DNA from: Candidatus Sphingobacterium stercoripullorum
Lineage (GTDB): Bacteria; Bacteroidota; Bacteroidia; Sphingobacteriales; Sphingobacteriaceae
NCBI GenBank assembly: GCA_019114715.1
Contig: DXEZ01000163.1
Span: 1-29,247, forward strand
DNA length: 29,247 nt
Direction of reading: 5' to 3'
Shown: positions 20,123 through 29,053 of the stretch, in pieces
How the letters are laid out: each line of letters begins with the position of its first letter
Numbering within the stretch: position 1 is the stretch's first letter
Notes under the pieces: generated by a model
Told to the model about the DNA's origin: nothing
Databases searched by the model: none
Seen by the model: only the letters and a program-made list of their open reading frames with translations
Program-made: the position numbers and the translations under genes

Positions 20123-22894
20123 ATGAAGACTAAACTATTCCAGCTATTGGTGTTAGTATTGCTTTTAACACCAATGGGCTCTTTATTAAACCTAGCCTTC
20201 GCTCAAAGTCAAACCCTAGTTCAGGGAGTGGTTTATGATGATAATAAATCAAAGGTGCTAGAAAATGCTTCGGTAGTATTATTGCATGCCAAAGATTCCA
20301 TTTTAGTGGATTTCACTAGAACGGATGATAAGGGCCATTTTTCATTGCTCAACGATAAGCCTGGGGAGTATCAAGTATGGATCAGTTACCCAAAGTATGC
20401 AGATTTTACCCAACAATTAAAGGGAGGACAGCAAGTGAACTTAGAGGCTGTTACCTTGACGCTTGCCGAGCGGATTATCGAGGAGGTTGTTGTAACTGGG
20501 CGGATGCCTATAGTCATTAAAGGGGACACCGTTGAGTACGATGCGGGTAGCTTTAAGGTAGATAAAAATAGTAAAGTTGAAGATTTATTGAAAGTTCTTC
20601 CCGGCATATCGGTCGATGCTTCAGGGAAAATAACCGCTAAGGGGAAGACCGTTGAAAAGGTGCTGGTAGATGGAGAAGAGTTTTTTGGCGATGATCCCAA
20701 GTTGGTCACCCGGAATGTCCGCTCGGATATGGTGGATAAAGTGCAGCTGTATGAGAAGAAGTCTGAAGCTTCCGAGCGTACTGGCGTGGATGACGGCCAG
20801 CGCATACAAACCATTAACGTTCAGTTAAAGGAGGAAGCTAAGAATGGCTTGTTTGGTAAAGCCGAGGCGGGTGGAGCAAGCGATTCTTATTATAAGGCAG
20901 ATCTTACTTTGAACCGTTTTAAGAAAGACCTAAAGGTTGGCGCTTTCTTGTCTACTGGAAATACTGGAGGCTCGGACCTCTCCTGGCAGGATGACGGTGG
21001 CATGGGCGGTGGAGGGTCAGGAGGTGCTGTTGTGATGACTGAAGGGCCAGTTAGTATGGTAGGTGGCAATAGCAGTAAGCCCAAGGCGCTCAATACAGGA
21101 GTAAATCTAAATCGCATTTGGAATGAGGGAGCCGATAAGCTTAACTTGAGCTATCTCTACGGTCACACCTCCAGCGATGGAGTTTCCGAGGAGCTGAATC
21201 AAAATAACATGGAGGGCCGTTCTTTATTGAGCAGGAGGGATGCGTTTTTCGACTCAGAAAATAAAAGGCACCGGGCCAACCTCACTTATGAATGGAAAAT
21301 TGATTCGCTGACTACCTTAAGGACGGTAGCTAACGGAGGGACTAGCCGATCATGGAACACAAGTAACGACAGCTCTTTCATGCAGGAGCTGGGAGGCCCC
21401 ATGCTGAATAAGCAAATGCGTAATCAAGAGTCTACCTCTACAGGTAAAAACGTGAATGTAAACACCTTTTTAACGCGTAAGTTTAATAAAGAGGGTAGGA
21501 GCATTACCTTGAACTTGAACTTTAGCCAGCAGGAAAACAACACTAATCAGAAGCTGGAAAACAATTTGTATTATTTCAATGCTAATGGAGGGATTACGGA
21601 TTCTACTTTTTTGGATCAGTATAAAGATAGAAACTCCAATACGGGGAACTTCCTAATCTCGGCTTATTACACCGAACCCATTACTAAAGAATTAAACCTG
21701 AGTTTTGCCTATTCGCGCAACTCAAACACCAACGTCTCCCAGGTGCTTTCATTTAATAAAGATGGTGAAGATCGTTATACCGAATTGGACTCAACCTTCA
21801 GTAGTGATTTTAAGTATAAGACTTATACGGATGATTATGTAATTGCCCTTGCATATAACAATAAATCATGGCGAATTAACCTACGTAATGTGTTGAAAAA
21901 CGATCAGTTGAAGCAGGAGAATAGGTTTGTTGCTGACAACATGTCTAGGAACTTTTTAACGTTTAACCTCAACGGGCGAGCCAACTATAACTTCACTAAA
22001 TCTAAAAGCTTAGGGTTTAGTTACTCCCGAGACAATACACTGCCTTCTTTGGATCAAATTCAGCCTTTAAGGAACAATGAAGATGAGCTTAATGAGTATT
22101 TGGGTAATGAAGATTTGAAGCCTTCTTTTAGGAGTAACTTTGGTATAGAATACTATTCATTCAAGGCCTTAAAAGGCAGTTTTTTTTACGGGTTTTTAAA
22201 TTACAGCCGCGATAAAAATCCGCTGATCTTAAATATGGAAACCGATGTTAATGGTAAGTCTACCTACAGGTGGGAGAACCTAACGGGACTTGTGAATGAA
22301 AATATTTCCCTAGCCATGGGTAAGCAGTTTACCTTGATCCCTAAGCATAATATTGTTTTTAAAGCAGATGCCAATGTAGGCTATGACGATAACTATAACT
22401 TTATCAATGGCGATATGAATCAAGCCAAGAGCTTTAATTACGGGGTGACGATGGGGCTAGCTAGAAGTTTACCCAATGGCCTTGAATTCGATTTTAACAT
22501 TACACCTTCCTATTCCAAACAGCTATCTTCTTTGCAGCCAGAGTACGATAATAGTGGATTTATCTTGAACTCCAATTCTAACTTCAGGTATCATCTGCCC
22601 TTTAAATTGCGTCTGTTTACTACGGTGAACTATTCTTATGAAGCGCCAACCAAGACTTTCAACGAGAAGTTTCAGCGCTTAATGATTAACCCCGGGATTA
22701 GCAAGCGCTTTTTGAAAAATGAATCGCTGGAAGCTTCCTTTATTGTGAATGATTTGCTCAATGAAAACACGGGTTTCTCTAGGAGACAAAATGGGAATAT
22801 GTTTGTTCAGCGCAGCTCCGATACTGTTAGAAGGTATTACATGCTGAAGTTGAGCTGGGACTTCAATAAAATGTTTATTAAAACTGATGAGTAA
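20123..22894 (+). CDS. Outer-membrane beta-barrel protein, TonB-receptor-like with carboxypeptidase-regulatory domain
   Basis: A 923-residue outer-membrane protein. A signal peptide (about 1-27, ending LAFA|QSQ) is followed by a carboxypeptidase-regulatory-like domain (about 31-113; LVQGVVYDDN, then FTRTDDKGHFSL) and a plug-like region (about 118-235; EEVVVTGRMP, VEDLLKVLPGISVD, VLVDGEEFFGDD). The rest is an alternating aromatic/polar barrel of the type grouped as outer membrane protein beta-barrel family 3. A Gly/Met-rich insert lies at about 291-315. The C-terminus (SWDFNKMFIKTDE) does not end in the aromatic residue of classic receptors, and no SusD-like partner is adjacent. It is translationally linked to the GLPGLI gene through TAATG. 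The substrate is unknown. Confidence 0.88.
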   Translation: MKTKLFQLLVLVLLLTPMGSLLNLAFAQSQTLVQGVVYDDNKSKVLENASVVLLHAKDSILVDFTRTDDKGHFSLLNDKPGEYQVWISYPKYADFTQQLKGGQQVNLEAVTLTLAERIIEEVVVTGRMPIVIKGDTVEYDAGSFKVDKNSKVEDLLKVLPGISVDASGKITAKGKTVEKVLVDGEEFFGDDPKLVTRNVRSDMVDKVQLYEKKSEASERTGVDDGQRIQTINVQLKEEAKNGLFGKAEAGGASDSYYKADLTLNRFKKDLKVGAFLSTGNTGGSDLSWQDDGGMGGGGSGGAVVMTEGPVSMVGGNSSKPKALNTGVNLNRIWNEGADKLNLSYLYGHTSSDGVSEELNQNNMEGRSLLSRRDAFFDSENKRHRANLTYEWKIDSLTTLRTVANGGTSRSWNTSNDSSFMQELGGPMLNKQMRNQESTSTGKNVNVNTFLTRKFNKEGRSITLNLNFSQQENNTNQKLENNLYYFNANGGITDSTFLDQYKDRNSNTGNFLISAYYTEPITKELNLSFAYSRNSNTNVSQVLSFNKDGEDRYTELDSTFSSDFKYKTYTDDYVIALAYNNKSWRINLRNVLKNDQLKQENRFVADNMSRNFLTFNLNGRANYNFTKSKSLGFSYSRDNTLPSLDQIQPLRNNEDELNEYLGNEDLKPSFRSNFGIEYYSFKALKGSFFYGFLNYSRDKNPLILNMETDVNGKSTYRWENLTGLVNENISLAMGKQFTLIPKHNIVFKADANVGYDDNYNFINGDMNQAKSFNYGVTMGLARSLPNGLEFDFNITPSYSKQLSSLQPEYDNSGFILNSNSNFRYHLPFKLRLFTTVNYSYEAPTKTFNEKFQRLMINPGISKRFLKNESLEASFIVNDLLNENTGFSRRQNGNMFVQRSSDTVRRYYMLKLSWDFNKMFIKTDE

Positions 22895-23670
22895 TGAGGA
22901 CTATTTTTCTACTTATAACTTTTCTTATCGCCTCTGCTTCCTATAGCTTTGCGCAGTACGCCTATTTTCCGAATTATGGAGAGATTCAATACGAAAAAAC
23001 CATTTTCGTGAAAAACCTCTTAAAGCGTTATGTAGGTATGATGGAGGACGAGAATGTAGACATGTTTACCCGATTAAGCAATGAAGTTCCAGAGACTGTT
23101 GTGCAAAAGAGTAAACTGGCATTTGAAGGCGATAAATATACGTTTGAGGAATTCGATGAAGATTTTTCAGGGACACTAGGTATGTTGAAAGGTAGTGGCC
23201 TTTTAGGTTTTCTTTCTACTTATCAAGTGGATTTGGCCAGTGGCACCTCCGAGCGGCTCTTTGACTTTGTTGGACAAAATGTTATCATTGAAGACTCTCT
23301 GCAGAATATAACCTGGAAACTTACCGATGAATACCGAGAAATCGCAGGTTATGAATGCCGTAGGGCCAATGGGGTGGTTTTTGACAGCATCTCCGTTGTA
23401 GCATTTTATACCGAGCAAATACCACATTCTTTAGGTCCGAATACTTCCCATGGGCTGCCTGGTGCAATTTTAGGTTATGTGGTGCCGCAATTGCATTTCC
23501 ACATTTATGCTACCAAAATCAATGTCATAAAGCCAACTTTCGCCACCATAAATGCAAAGAAGGCTGAGCGGCTGGATCACGATGAGTTTTCCCGCATTAT
23601 TAAAACCAACTTTGGTAATTTCTTTACTGGCAAGTTATTCGATTATTTCTTATCGATAATATTCCTTTAA
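22894..23670 (+). CDS. GLPGLI family secreted protein
   Basis: A 258-residue exported protein with a signal peptide (MRTIFLLITFLIASASYSFA|Q, about 1-20). The defining GLPGLI-type motif appears as HGLPGAILGY near residues 188-197, after the family-typical EIAGYECRRANGV (about 150-162) and the VVAFYTEQIP strand. The function of this Bacteroidota family is unknown. Its ATG overlaps the stop of the upstream barrel gene by one base (TAATG), so the two are co-translated. The pairing with outer-membrane barrels of this type suggests a periplasmic or surface partner role (inference). Confidence 0.9.
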   Translation: MRTIFLLITFLIASASYSFAQYAYFPNYGEIQYEKTIFVKNLLKRYVGMMEDENVDMFTRLSNEVPETVVQKSKLAFEGDKYTFEEFDEDFSGTLGMLKGSGLLGFLSTYQVDLASGTSERLFDFVGQNVIIEDSLQNITWKLTDEYREIAGYECRRANGVVFDSISVVAFYTEQIPHSLGPNTSHGLPGAILGYVVPQLHFHIYATKINVIKPTFATINAKKAERLDHDEFSRIIKTNFGNFFTGKLFDYFLSIIFL

Positions 23671-23723
23671 TGCCTAGGAAAGGTTAATAGTCAGTAATTA
23701 CTGAAAATAGGGTTTATGAGAAA

Positions 23724-23759
23724 AGCAAAAGGCTAACCTCACCTGGTTAGCCTTTTGCT
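23724..23759. terminator. Bidirectional terminator between GLPGLI and S46 peptidase genes
   Basis: A perfect 15-base-pair inverted repeat, agcaaaaggctaacc / ggttagccttttgct, with a 6-base loop. It lies between two convergent genes, 53 bases after one stop and 23 bases before the other. Runs of A in one arm and T in the other suit termination on both strands. Confidence 0.85.
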
Positions 23760-23782
23760 ATATATTCAATGTTGCTTTAGTA

Positions 23783-25924
23783 TTACTCTACTATCGTTAA
23801 CTCATCGATAATGTTCGTAGCACCAGCAAACTTGTCGATGACAAAAAGTACGTACCGTACGTCAACGGAAATTGTTCTTTGAAGTTTCGGATCGAAGATC
23901 ACATCTCCAGCCATCGCTTCAATGTTTCCATCAAACGCCAGTCCTATTAATTCTCCATTTCCGTTTAAAACTGGAGAACCTGAGTTTCCACCTGTAATAT
24001 CTTGGTCACTTAAGAAGTTTACCGGCATATACCCTTCTTTATCAGCATACCTGCCGTAGTCTTTAGCTTCGAATAAATCCATCAGCTTTTGCGGTAGGTC
24101 GAACTCCTCATCGTATGGAACGTATTTTTTGATGGTACCTTCTAAGGTAGTATAGAAGTTATGCTTAGCATCGTTTACTTTACCGTTTAAAGGTAATGAA
24201 CGTATGGTGCCGTAGGTTAACCTAAGTGTACTATTAGCATCGGGGTAGTGCTTTTCATTGGGCGAGGACTCAAGAACGCCAGCAATGTACTTCCTGTAAG
24301 CTGCTTGGAACTGGCTTTCTAGCTTTTCTAGCTCAGGGCTCGACTCTCTATACTTCTGCATTAAGGCCATTGAGATTTTAAATAGTAGGTCCTCTTGTAT
24401 GGTGCTAGCATTTGGATTATCTAAATAAGCGAATAGTTTGTCTTTCGATCCAAATACACTACTATCAAAAGCATTACTGATGTCTTGCTGGAAGTTAGCC
24501 TGATTCTTATCAGAAAGCTCCCGAATAAATGGAGCTATTTCGCCTGCTTTTTGAGCATATAAATTCAGCTCATCGGCCAGAACGTCTATCTCTAGTGGTA
24601 GGTATACCTTTTCATAGTTGCTTTCGATGAATCCTTGTATTCTAGGCTTCATTTCTGCTCTTTTGGCTTCGTTTTCTTGGGCGTATTGAATCAGTGCACC
24701 ACCCAGGTTGCTCGGCAAGGCTGCGAATTTCGACGATCTCAACATACCAGTTAAGTAATTGTCGTGTTTTGCTTTTTCGTTTGTTGCCTGATAGTATGCG
24801 TTAATGGTTTCAATAACGTTGCCGTATTTTTCTTTATTTGCCTTTTTATTCGCCCATTTGTTGAATTTCTTTTCAGCCTTGGCTTTCTTTTTTGCTGTTT
24901 TATGTTGGGTTAAGGCATCGATCATTCCCTGCCTATTCTTCCAGTAATTGGATACTCCAGAATATTGAGAAGCGTAATTGATTTTAACAGCAGTATGCTG
25001 ATCCATATGCTTTTTCATAGCGTCCATGCCTACTTTACTCGCTTCTACCCAGGCAGGATACGCATATTTTACGTTTTGTTCTATCCCTGCGGCATTCATC
25101 CATCTATTGGTTCTACCAGGATATCCTAAGATCATGGAGAAGTCACCTTCTTGAAATCCTTTGATGCTTATTGGCAAATGGTACTTTGGCTTTAATGGCA
25201 CATTTTCTTTAGAATAAGGTGCTGGGTTACCGTTTTCATCTGCATAGACTCTAAATATAGAGAAGTCTCCTGTATGTCTTGGCCATTCCCAGTTGTCGGT
25301 GTCTCCACCAAATTTACCAATGCTGCTTGGTGGTGTACCTACTAATCTTACATCGTGGTAGTCTTGGTAGACGAAGTAGTAATATTCGTTACCGTTGTAG
25401 AACGACTTTACCGAGACTACATATTTTCCGTTTTCATTGTTCTCTGCTTCAATTTTTGCGATCTCTCTGTTGATGACTTTCTCACGGTCCGCTTCACTCA
25501 TCTCATCACTGACTAGAGAAAGAATTCTTTCCGATACGTCGTCCATTCTAACAAAAAAGCGTACGTATAAAGAAGAAGGCTTGAGTTCTTCAGCGTGATT
25601 TTTCGCCCAAAAACCATCACTTAGGTAATCGTGCTCGGGAGTGGATAATTCAGCAATAGCTCCATAACCACAATGGTGGTTAGTGAACACTAATCCCTGT
25701 CCAGAGACAATCTCAGCGGTGCAGCCGCCATTGAACTGGACTATTGCGTCCTTTAGGCTGGAGTTGTTAATGCTGTATATCTCTTCAGCTGAAAGTTGAA
25801 GGCCTTTTTTCTGCATATCGGCCTCATTCATTTTTTTAAGGTGCATTAAAAACCACATCCCTTCGTCTGCTTGGGCAGTACTAAAGAGGGCTATTAGTGC
25901 AAATAGAAATCCTAATTTTCTCAT
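23783..25924 (-). CDS. S46 family dipeptidyl-peptidase (DPP7-like)
   Basis: A 713-residue exported serine peptidase that releases dipeptides from peptide N-termini in the periplasm. A signal peptide (about 1-19, STAQA|DEGMW) is followed by the conserved DEGMWF start of the mature enzyme. The catalytic His is in TNHHCGYGAI (83-84), the Asp in WPRHTGDFSIFR, and the Ser is Ser648 in GGNSGSP. The cysteines in NGGC and HHC probably form the family disulfide. Eighteen residues after the Ser the motif is FDGN, with Gly at the position that is Gly in DPP7 and Arg in DPP11. This suggests hydrophobic rather than acidic P1 preference. The ATG at 25924 is chosen over the upstream in-frame TTG at 26005. 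It appears monocistronic. Confidence 0.94.
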   Translation of the reverse strand: MRKLGFLFALIALFSTAQADEGMWFLMHLKKMNEADMQKKGLQLSAEEIYSINNSSLKDAIVQFNGGCTAEIVSGQGLVFTNHHCGYGAIAELSTPEHDYLSDGFWAKNHAEELKPSSLYVRFFVRMDDVSERILSLVSDEMSEADREKVINREIAKIEAENNENGKYVVSVKSFYNGNEYYYFVYQDYHDVRLVGTPPSSIGKFGGDTDNWEWPRHTGDFSIFRVYADENGNPAPYSKENVPLKPKYHLPISIKGFQEGDFSMILGYPGRTNRWMNAAGIEQNVKYAYPAWVEASKVGMDAMKKHMDQHTAVKINYASQYSGVSNYWKNRQGMIDALTQHKTAKKKAKAEKKFNKWANKKANKEKYGNVIETINAYYQATNEKAKHDNYLTGMLRSSKFAALPSNLGGALIQYAQENEAKRAEMKPRIQGFIESNYEKVYLPLEIDVLADELNLYAQKAGEIAPFIRELSDKNQANFQQDISNAFDSSVFGSKDKLFAYLDNPNASTIQEDLLFKISMALMQKYRESSPELEKLESQFQAAYRKYIAGVLESSPNEKHYPDANSTLRLTYGTIRSLPLNGKVNDAKHNFYTTLEGTIKKYVPYDEEFDLPQKLMDLFEAKDYGRYADKEGYMPVNFLSDQDITGGNSGSPVLNGNGELIGLAFDGNIEAMAGDVIFDPKLQRTISVDVRYVLFVIDKFAGATNIIDELTIVE

Positions 25925-26240
25925 ATTGTAAGTTTTTAGATGGTGTAAAGTTAGGTAAAAGAAAGAAAAGTTTTGTGAATAATTGATTTGCAGAATATTT
26001 GCCAAGTGCCAGCTCTTAGGCTGAATTTTAAAAATAGGGTTTTCAATTGCTTTAACTGGCTTTTCATGCCTTCAGCATCTCTAAGTAACTTTCTAGTTGT
26101 TTTTGAATTTCATGCTTCTAAGCTAAAATTTAAGTGGATTTCATGGCCAATTATTAGCTTCTTTTAAAAATAATATTGTCTTAGTTTTGTTATAGTGGCG
26201 CTTAGGTATAAAAAGAATGCCCTAAATGCACGGTTTTACC

Positions 26241-26248
26241 TATATTTG
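26241..26248 (+). promoter_or_regulatory. Possible -7 box directly before the helicase start
   Basis: TATATTTG is an exact TAnnTTTG match, ending 4 bases before the ATG at 26253. If used, transcription would begin at or within a base or two of that ATG, giving a leaderless message. No -33 TTTG lies at the right distance, so the call is tentative. Confidence 0.3.
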
Positions 26249-26252
26249 TAAC

Positions 26253-27563
26253 ATGAGTTCATTTGAGGATTTTAAGCTTAATAAGCAGTTACTTACAGCG
26301 ATCCAAGAGGCAGGTCTTAAGGAACCAACAGAAATTCAAAAGAAAGCTATCCCTTCGGTTCTCTCGGGGCAGGATGTTATGGGTATTGCCCAAACAGGAA
26401 CTGGAAAGACTGCCGCTTTTGCCTTACCGATTTTAATGAATTTAAAATATGCACAAGGTGAGGATGCCAGGGCCTTGGTGTTGAGTCCGACTCGTGAACT
26501 CGCCATTCAGCTAGGAGAACATTTTAAAGCCTTTTCTACCTATTTGGATTTACGCTACGTTGTTCTGTATGGAGGTGTTGGGCCAAAACAACAAATTGAA
26601 GAGCTCGAGTCCGGTGTAGATATTATTATCTCTACACCAAACAGGTTTATGGACTTGTATTTAAAAGGGCATATCGGGGCACGCTCCATTAAAGTTCTAG
26701 TAATGGATGAGGCCGATAAAATTATGGATATGGGTTTTGCTGGAATGATCCACAGAATCCTTGAAGTGCTGCCTTCTAAGAGGCAGAACCTTCTTTTCTC
26801 TGCTACGATGAACCCTGCAGTGCGCAGGATTGCGGATAACTTTTTGGATTTCCCTGTTGAGGTGGAGGTTTCCGAACAAGCTACCGTAGCCGAGACCATA
26901 GAACAGCTAGTATATAAGGTCCCCAACCAGGGGACTAAAATGAAGTTGCTGGAGGATTTGCTATCCGATGGTGAAGACTTCCGGAGGTTGATTGTGTTTT
27001 GTAGAACACGTAAACAATCGGATTTGGTTTACGAATACCTGAGCCGCCGGTTTGGCGAAGAGGATGTGCGAGTTATTCATGCTAATAAAGGGCAGAATAC
27101 ACGTATCAATGCGATCAATGCCTTTAAATCGGGTGACCTTAGAATTTTAGTTGCTACTGATGTTGCAGCGCGCGGAATTGATGTGTCGGATGTCAGCCAC
27201 GTCATTAATTTTGATGTGCCCATTATCATTGAAGATTATGTGCACCGAGTAGGCAGAACGGGTAGAGCAGAGAGAGAAGGAAAGGCTATAACCTTTTGTA
27301 ATCCTGCAGAAGAATATTATATAGGGAAAATTGAGCAACTTATACGCTTTAAGATTCCCGTTGAGCTGATTGATGAAGGATTGGTTGTTGAGGAAACCCC
27401 TTTTTCCGAAAGGCAGGCAATGGCTAGAGAAATTGATGCTCAAAAGAAAAGAGAAGACCCGAACTTTCAGGGAGCTTTTCATGAGTCGAAATATAAAAAC
27501 AGTAGGCCAGCGTCATCGTCTTCAAAAAGGTCTGCAAGATCGAGGAAAAATAAAAGAAGATGA
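26253..27563 (+). CDS. DEAD-box RNA helicase (RhlE/DeaD type)
   Basis: A 436-residue ATP-dependent RNA helicase for ribosome assembly or RNA turnover. Motifs appear in order: Q motif EPTEIQKKAIP (24-34), Walker A AQTGTGKT (46-53), PTRELA, STPNRF, DEAD in VMDEADKIMD, SAT, IVFCRTRKQ, ATDVAARGID and HRVGRTGR. The C-terminal tail (about 405-436) is Lys/Arg/Ser-rich, ending SRKNKRR, and probably binds RNA. I prefer the ATG at 26253, giving MSSFEDFKLN, the usual helicase start; an ATG at 26226 would add nine residues atypical of the family and overlap a -7 box. The gene overlaps the next one by ATGA. Confidence 0.94.
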   Translation: MSSFEDFKLNKQLLTAIQEAGLKEPTEIQKKAIPSVLSGQDVMGIAQTGTGKTAAFALPILMNLKYAQGEDARALVLSPTRELAIQLGEHFKAFSTYLDLRYVVLYGGVGPKQQIEELESGVDIIISTPNRFMDLYLKGHIGARSIKVLVMDEADKIMDMGFAGMIHRILEVLPSKRQNLLFSATMNPAVRRIADNFLDFPVEVEVSEQATVAETIEQLVYKVPNQGTKMKLLEDLLSDGEDFRRLIVFCRTRKQSDLVYEYLSRRFGEEDVRVIHANKGQNTRINAINAFKSGDLRILVATDVAARGIDVSDVSHVINFDVPIIIEDYVHRVGRTGRAEREGKAITFCNPAEEYYIGKIEQLIRFKIPVELIDEGLVVEETPFSERQAMAREIDAQKKREDPNFQGAFHESKYKNSRPASSSSKRSARSRKNKRR

Positions 27564-27814
27564 GCGTGAAATTAACTCCATTAAATATTGTATTGGCTTG
27601 TTTGGTTGCTTGGGTAATTAGCGAGTGGGGTGGGGAAGGGGAACCTGATATCTCCTGGTTGTGGTTGTTTTTGTTGAGCCTATTATTGATTATAACGGAC
27701 TTGCTGTTGCGTGTACGTTATGTAGATTTTAAACGGCTGTGGGCTGTTCAGTTGGTTTTTGTTTTAACAGTCGCTATCATTTTAGTAATTTTAAAATTAA
27801 AAGTTTTTATATAG
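27560..27814 (+). CDS. Small integral membrane protein of unknown function
   Basis: An 84-residue, very hydrophobic protein with three likely membrane helices (about 6-23, 32-50 and 59-79). An acidic loop GGEGEPDISW lies between the first two and a basic loop LRVRYVDFKR between the last two. The positive loop suggests the second-third connection is cytoplasmic. I do not recognise a family. Its ATG overlaps the helicase stop (ATGA) and it ends 6 bases before gldC, so it lies in the middle of a helicase-gldC-EVE transcription unit. Tight coupling supports a real gene. Confidence 0.78.
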   Translation: MSVKLTPLNIVLACLVAWVISEWGGEGEPDISWLWLFLLSLLLIITDLLLRVRYVDFKRLWAVQLVFVLTVAIILVILKLKVFI

Positions 27815-27820
27815 AATATA

Positions 27821-28165
27821 ATGAAAAAAGCAGAGATAAAATTAGAAGTAGAGTTGGATGAGCAGAACGTTCCGGAATCAATCATTTGGTCTTCTACCGA
27901 TGGCGAAGGTACCGAGCAATTGCCCGCTCAGGCTATGTTCTTAGCCTTGTGGGATTCGCAGTATAAAAACTCCTTAAGAATCGACTTATGGACAAAGGAA
28001 ATGCCTTATGATGAGATGAAAAGGTTTTTTTATGAAACTCTTCAAACTTTAGGTGATTCTTTTATTCGCGCTTCTGGAGGTGATCCAATGGCTGAGAAGG
28101 TTATTGGCGATTTAAGAGATTATTGTGCGCATTATGCGGATAAAATGGATGTCCTTCAAAAATAA
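27821..28165 (+). CDS. gldC: Gliding motility protein GldC
   Basis: A 114-residue soluble protein. It matches GldC in its N-terminal ELDEQNVPESIIWSSTDG, the central MFLALWDSQYKNSLRIDLWTKEMP (about 39-62) and the C-terminal DEMKRFFYETLQTLGDSFIRASGD-like helix, then DYCAHYADKM. GldC was named from gliding and type-IX-secretion work in Flavobacterium johnsoniae, usually beside gldB; it is also found in non-gliding Bacteroidota, so its presence does not prove motility. No gldB or other gld gene is adjacent here. It lies between the small membrane protein and the EVE protein. Confidence 0.92.
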   Translation: MKKAEIKLEVELDEQNVPESIIWSSTDGEGTEQLPAQAMFLALWDSQYKNSLRIDLWTKEMPYDEMKRFFYETLQTLGDSFIRASGGDPMAEKVIGDLRDYCAHYADKMDVLQK

Positions 28166-28176
28166 ATTGGTTTAAG

Positions 28177-28587
28177 ATGAATTATTTTTTAGTAAAATCA
28201 GAGCCCGATGCTTATAGCTGGGATCAACTCAATGAAGACGGGTCAACCTTTTGGGATGGTGTTAGAAATTACCAGGCGCGTAATAACTTGAAAGCCATGA
28301 AAAAGGGTGACTTGTTATTGTATTACCACAGTAACATAGGTAAAGAAGTGGTAGGGGTTGCTCGCGTTATTAAGGAGTATTACCAGGACCCTACGACAGA
28401 TGATGATCGCTGGGTGGCTGTAGATATTGAGCCAGTTGAAGCATTGAAGAGGCCGGTTACCTTAAAAATGATCAAAGAAGATTCTTTTCTTCAAGATATG
28501 GCGCTCGTTAAGCAAAGTAGACTCTCGGTGATGCCTGTTAAAAGAGAAGAGTTTGATAGAATCATTGAGATGGGCAGCGAAGAATAA
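28177..28587 (+). CDS. EVE domain-containing protein
   Basis: A 136-residue single-domain protein of the EVE family (PUA-like fold), which in relatives binds modified bases in DNA or RNA. The domain covers the whole protein: NYFLVKSEPDAYSWDQL at the start, DGVRNYQARNNLKAMKKGDLLLYYHSN (about 28-54), VVGVARVIKEYYQDP and LSVMPVKREEF near the end. The YYHS and Trp/Asp pocket residues typical of the family are present. It sits 11 bases after gldC and ends the helicase operon. The ligand is unknown; no restriction or methylase gene is nearby. Confidence 0.93.
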   Translation: MNYFLVKSEPDAYSWDQLNEDGSTFWDGVRNYQARNNLKAMKKGDLLLYYHSNIGKEVVGVARVIKEYYQDPTTDDDRWVAVDIEPVEALKRPVTLKMIKEDSFLQDMALVKQSRLSVMPVKREEFDRIIEMGSEE

Positions 28588-28662
28588 GCTCCTTTTTAAA
28601 GTTGCTGTTTAGTCGTTAACTGGCATTAGTAAGTGGGGTTGTTGAAATATATTTTGTAAATA

Positions 28663-28710
28663 GCTTCTAGCAAATCTATTTAGGTGGAATTTTGCTAGAA
28701 GCGTTTTTTT
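28663..28710 (+). terminator. Terminator of the helicase-gldC-EVE unit
   Basis: Arms gcttctagcaaa (28663-28674) and tttgctagaagc (28691-28702) pair perfectly over 12 bases with a 16-base loop. A run of seven T (28704-28710) follows after one g, so the structure is directional for the plus strand. Confidence 0.85.
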
Positions 28711-28729
28711 GAAACGGTTTTAGCTGTTG

Positions 28730-29053
28730 TTATAACATCATAACACCTTCGATTTTTTCAGCCTCCTTGTAATAGAAAGCTACCGCTCCTGCATCTCGTA
28801 CATTTTTAACGATCGTTACAGAGACGTATTTTGCGCTAGAGGATTCCTTAATACTGTACTTGGCATCTTCGCCAAATATCTCCTTGAATTGGGACAGTAC
28901 ATCAGCTTTATTGGTTAAAACAAACTTAAATCGGTATTCTCCTGGGAATTCCTGGATGTCTGCTAGTCTTTCTGTGAATACTTTATAAAATTCCTCTTTA
29001 TCTTTGTAGTGATCCGGGACATCGTTTACATTAATGTTTTTTTTCTGGCTCAT
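28730..29053 (-). CDS. DUF493 (YbeD-like) family protein
   Basis: A 107-residue cytoplasmic protein with the ferredoxin-like DUF493 pattern: EFPGEYRFKFVLTNKADVLSQFKEIFG (about 36-62), then YSIKESSSAKYVSVTIVKNVRDAGAV. In E. coli the relative YbeD lies next to lipB, but the family's function is unresolved. It has an N-terminal extension of about 20 residues (KKNINVNDVPDHY). It faces the helicase unit, separated by that unit's terminator. From its ATG to the right edge (194 bases) nothing further could be supported. Confidence 0.85.
   Translation of the reverse strand: MSQKKNINVNDVPDHYKDKEEFYKVFTERLADIQEFPGEYRFKFVLTNKADVLSQFKEIFGEDAKYSIKESSSAKYVSVTIVKNVRDAGAVAFYYKEAEKIEGVMML

Noticed and set aside
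23691..23704. Perfect 14-base palindrome tcagtaattactga after the GLPGLI gene
   Set aside because: AT-rich, isolated, and between a stop codon and a clear terminator; no promoter or gene start is near, so an operator role is not supported.
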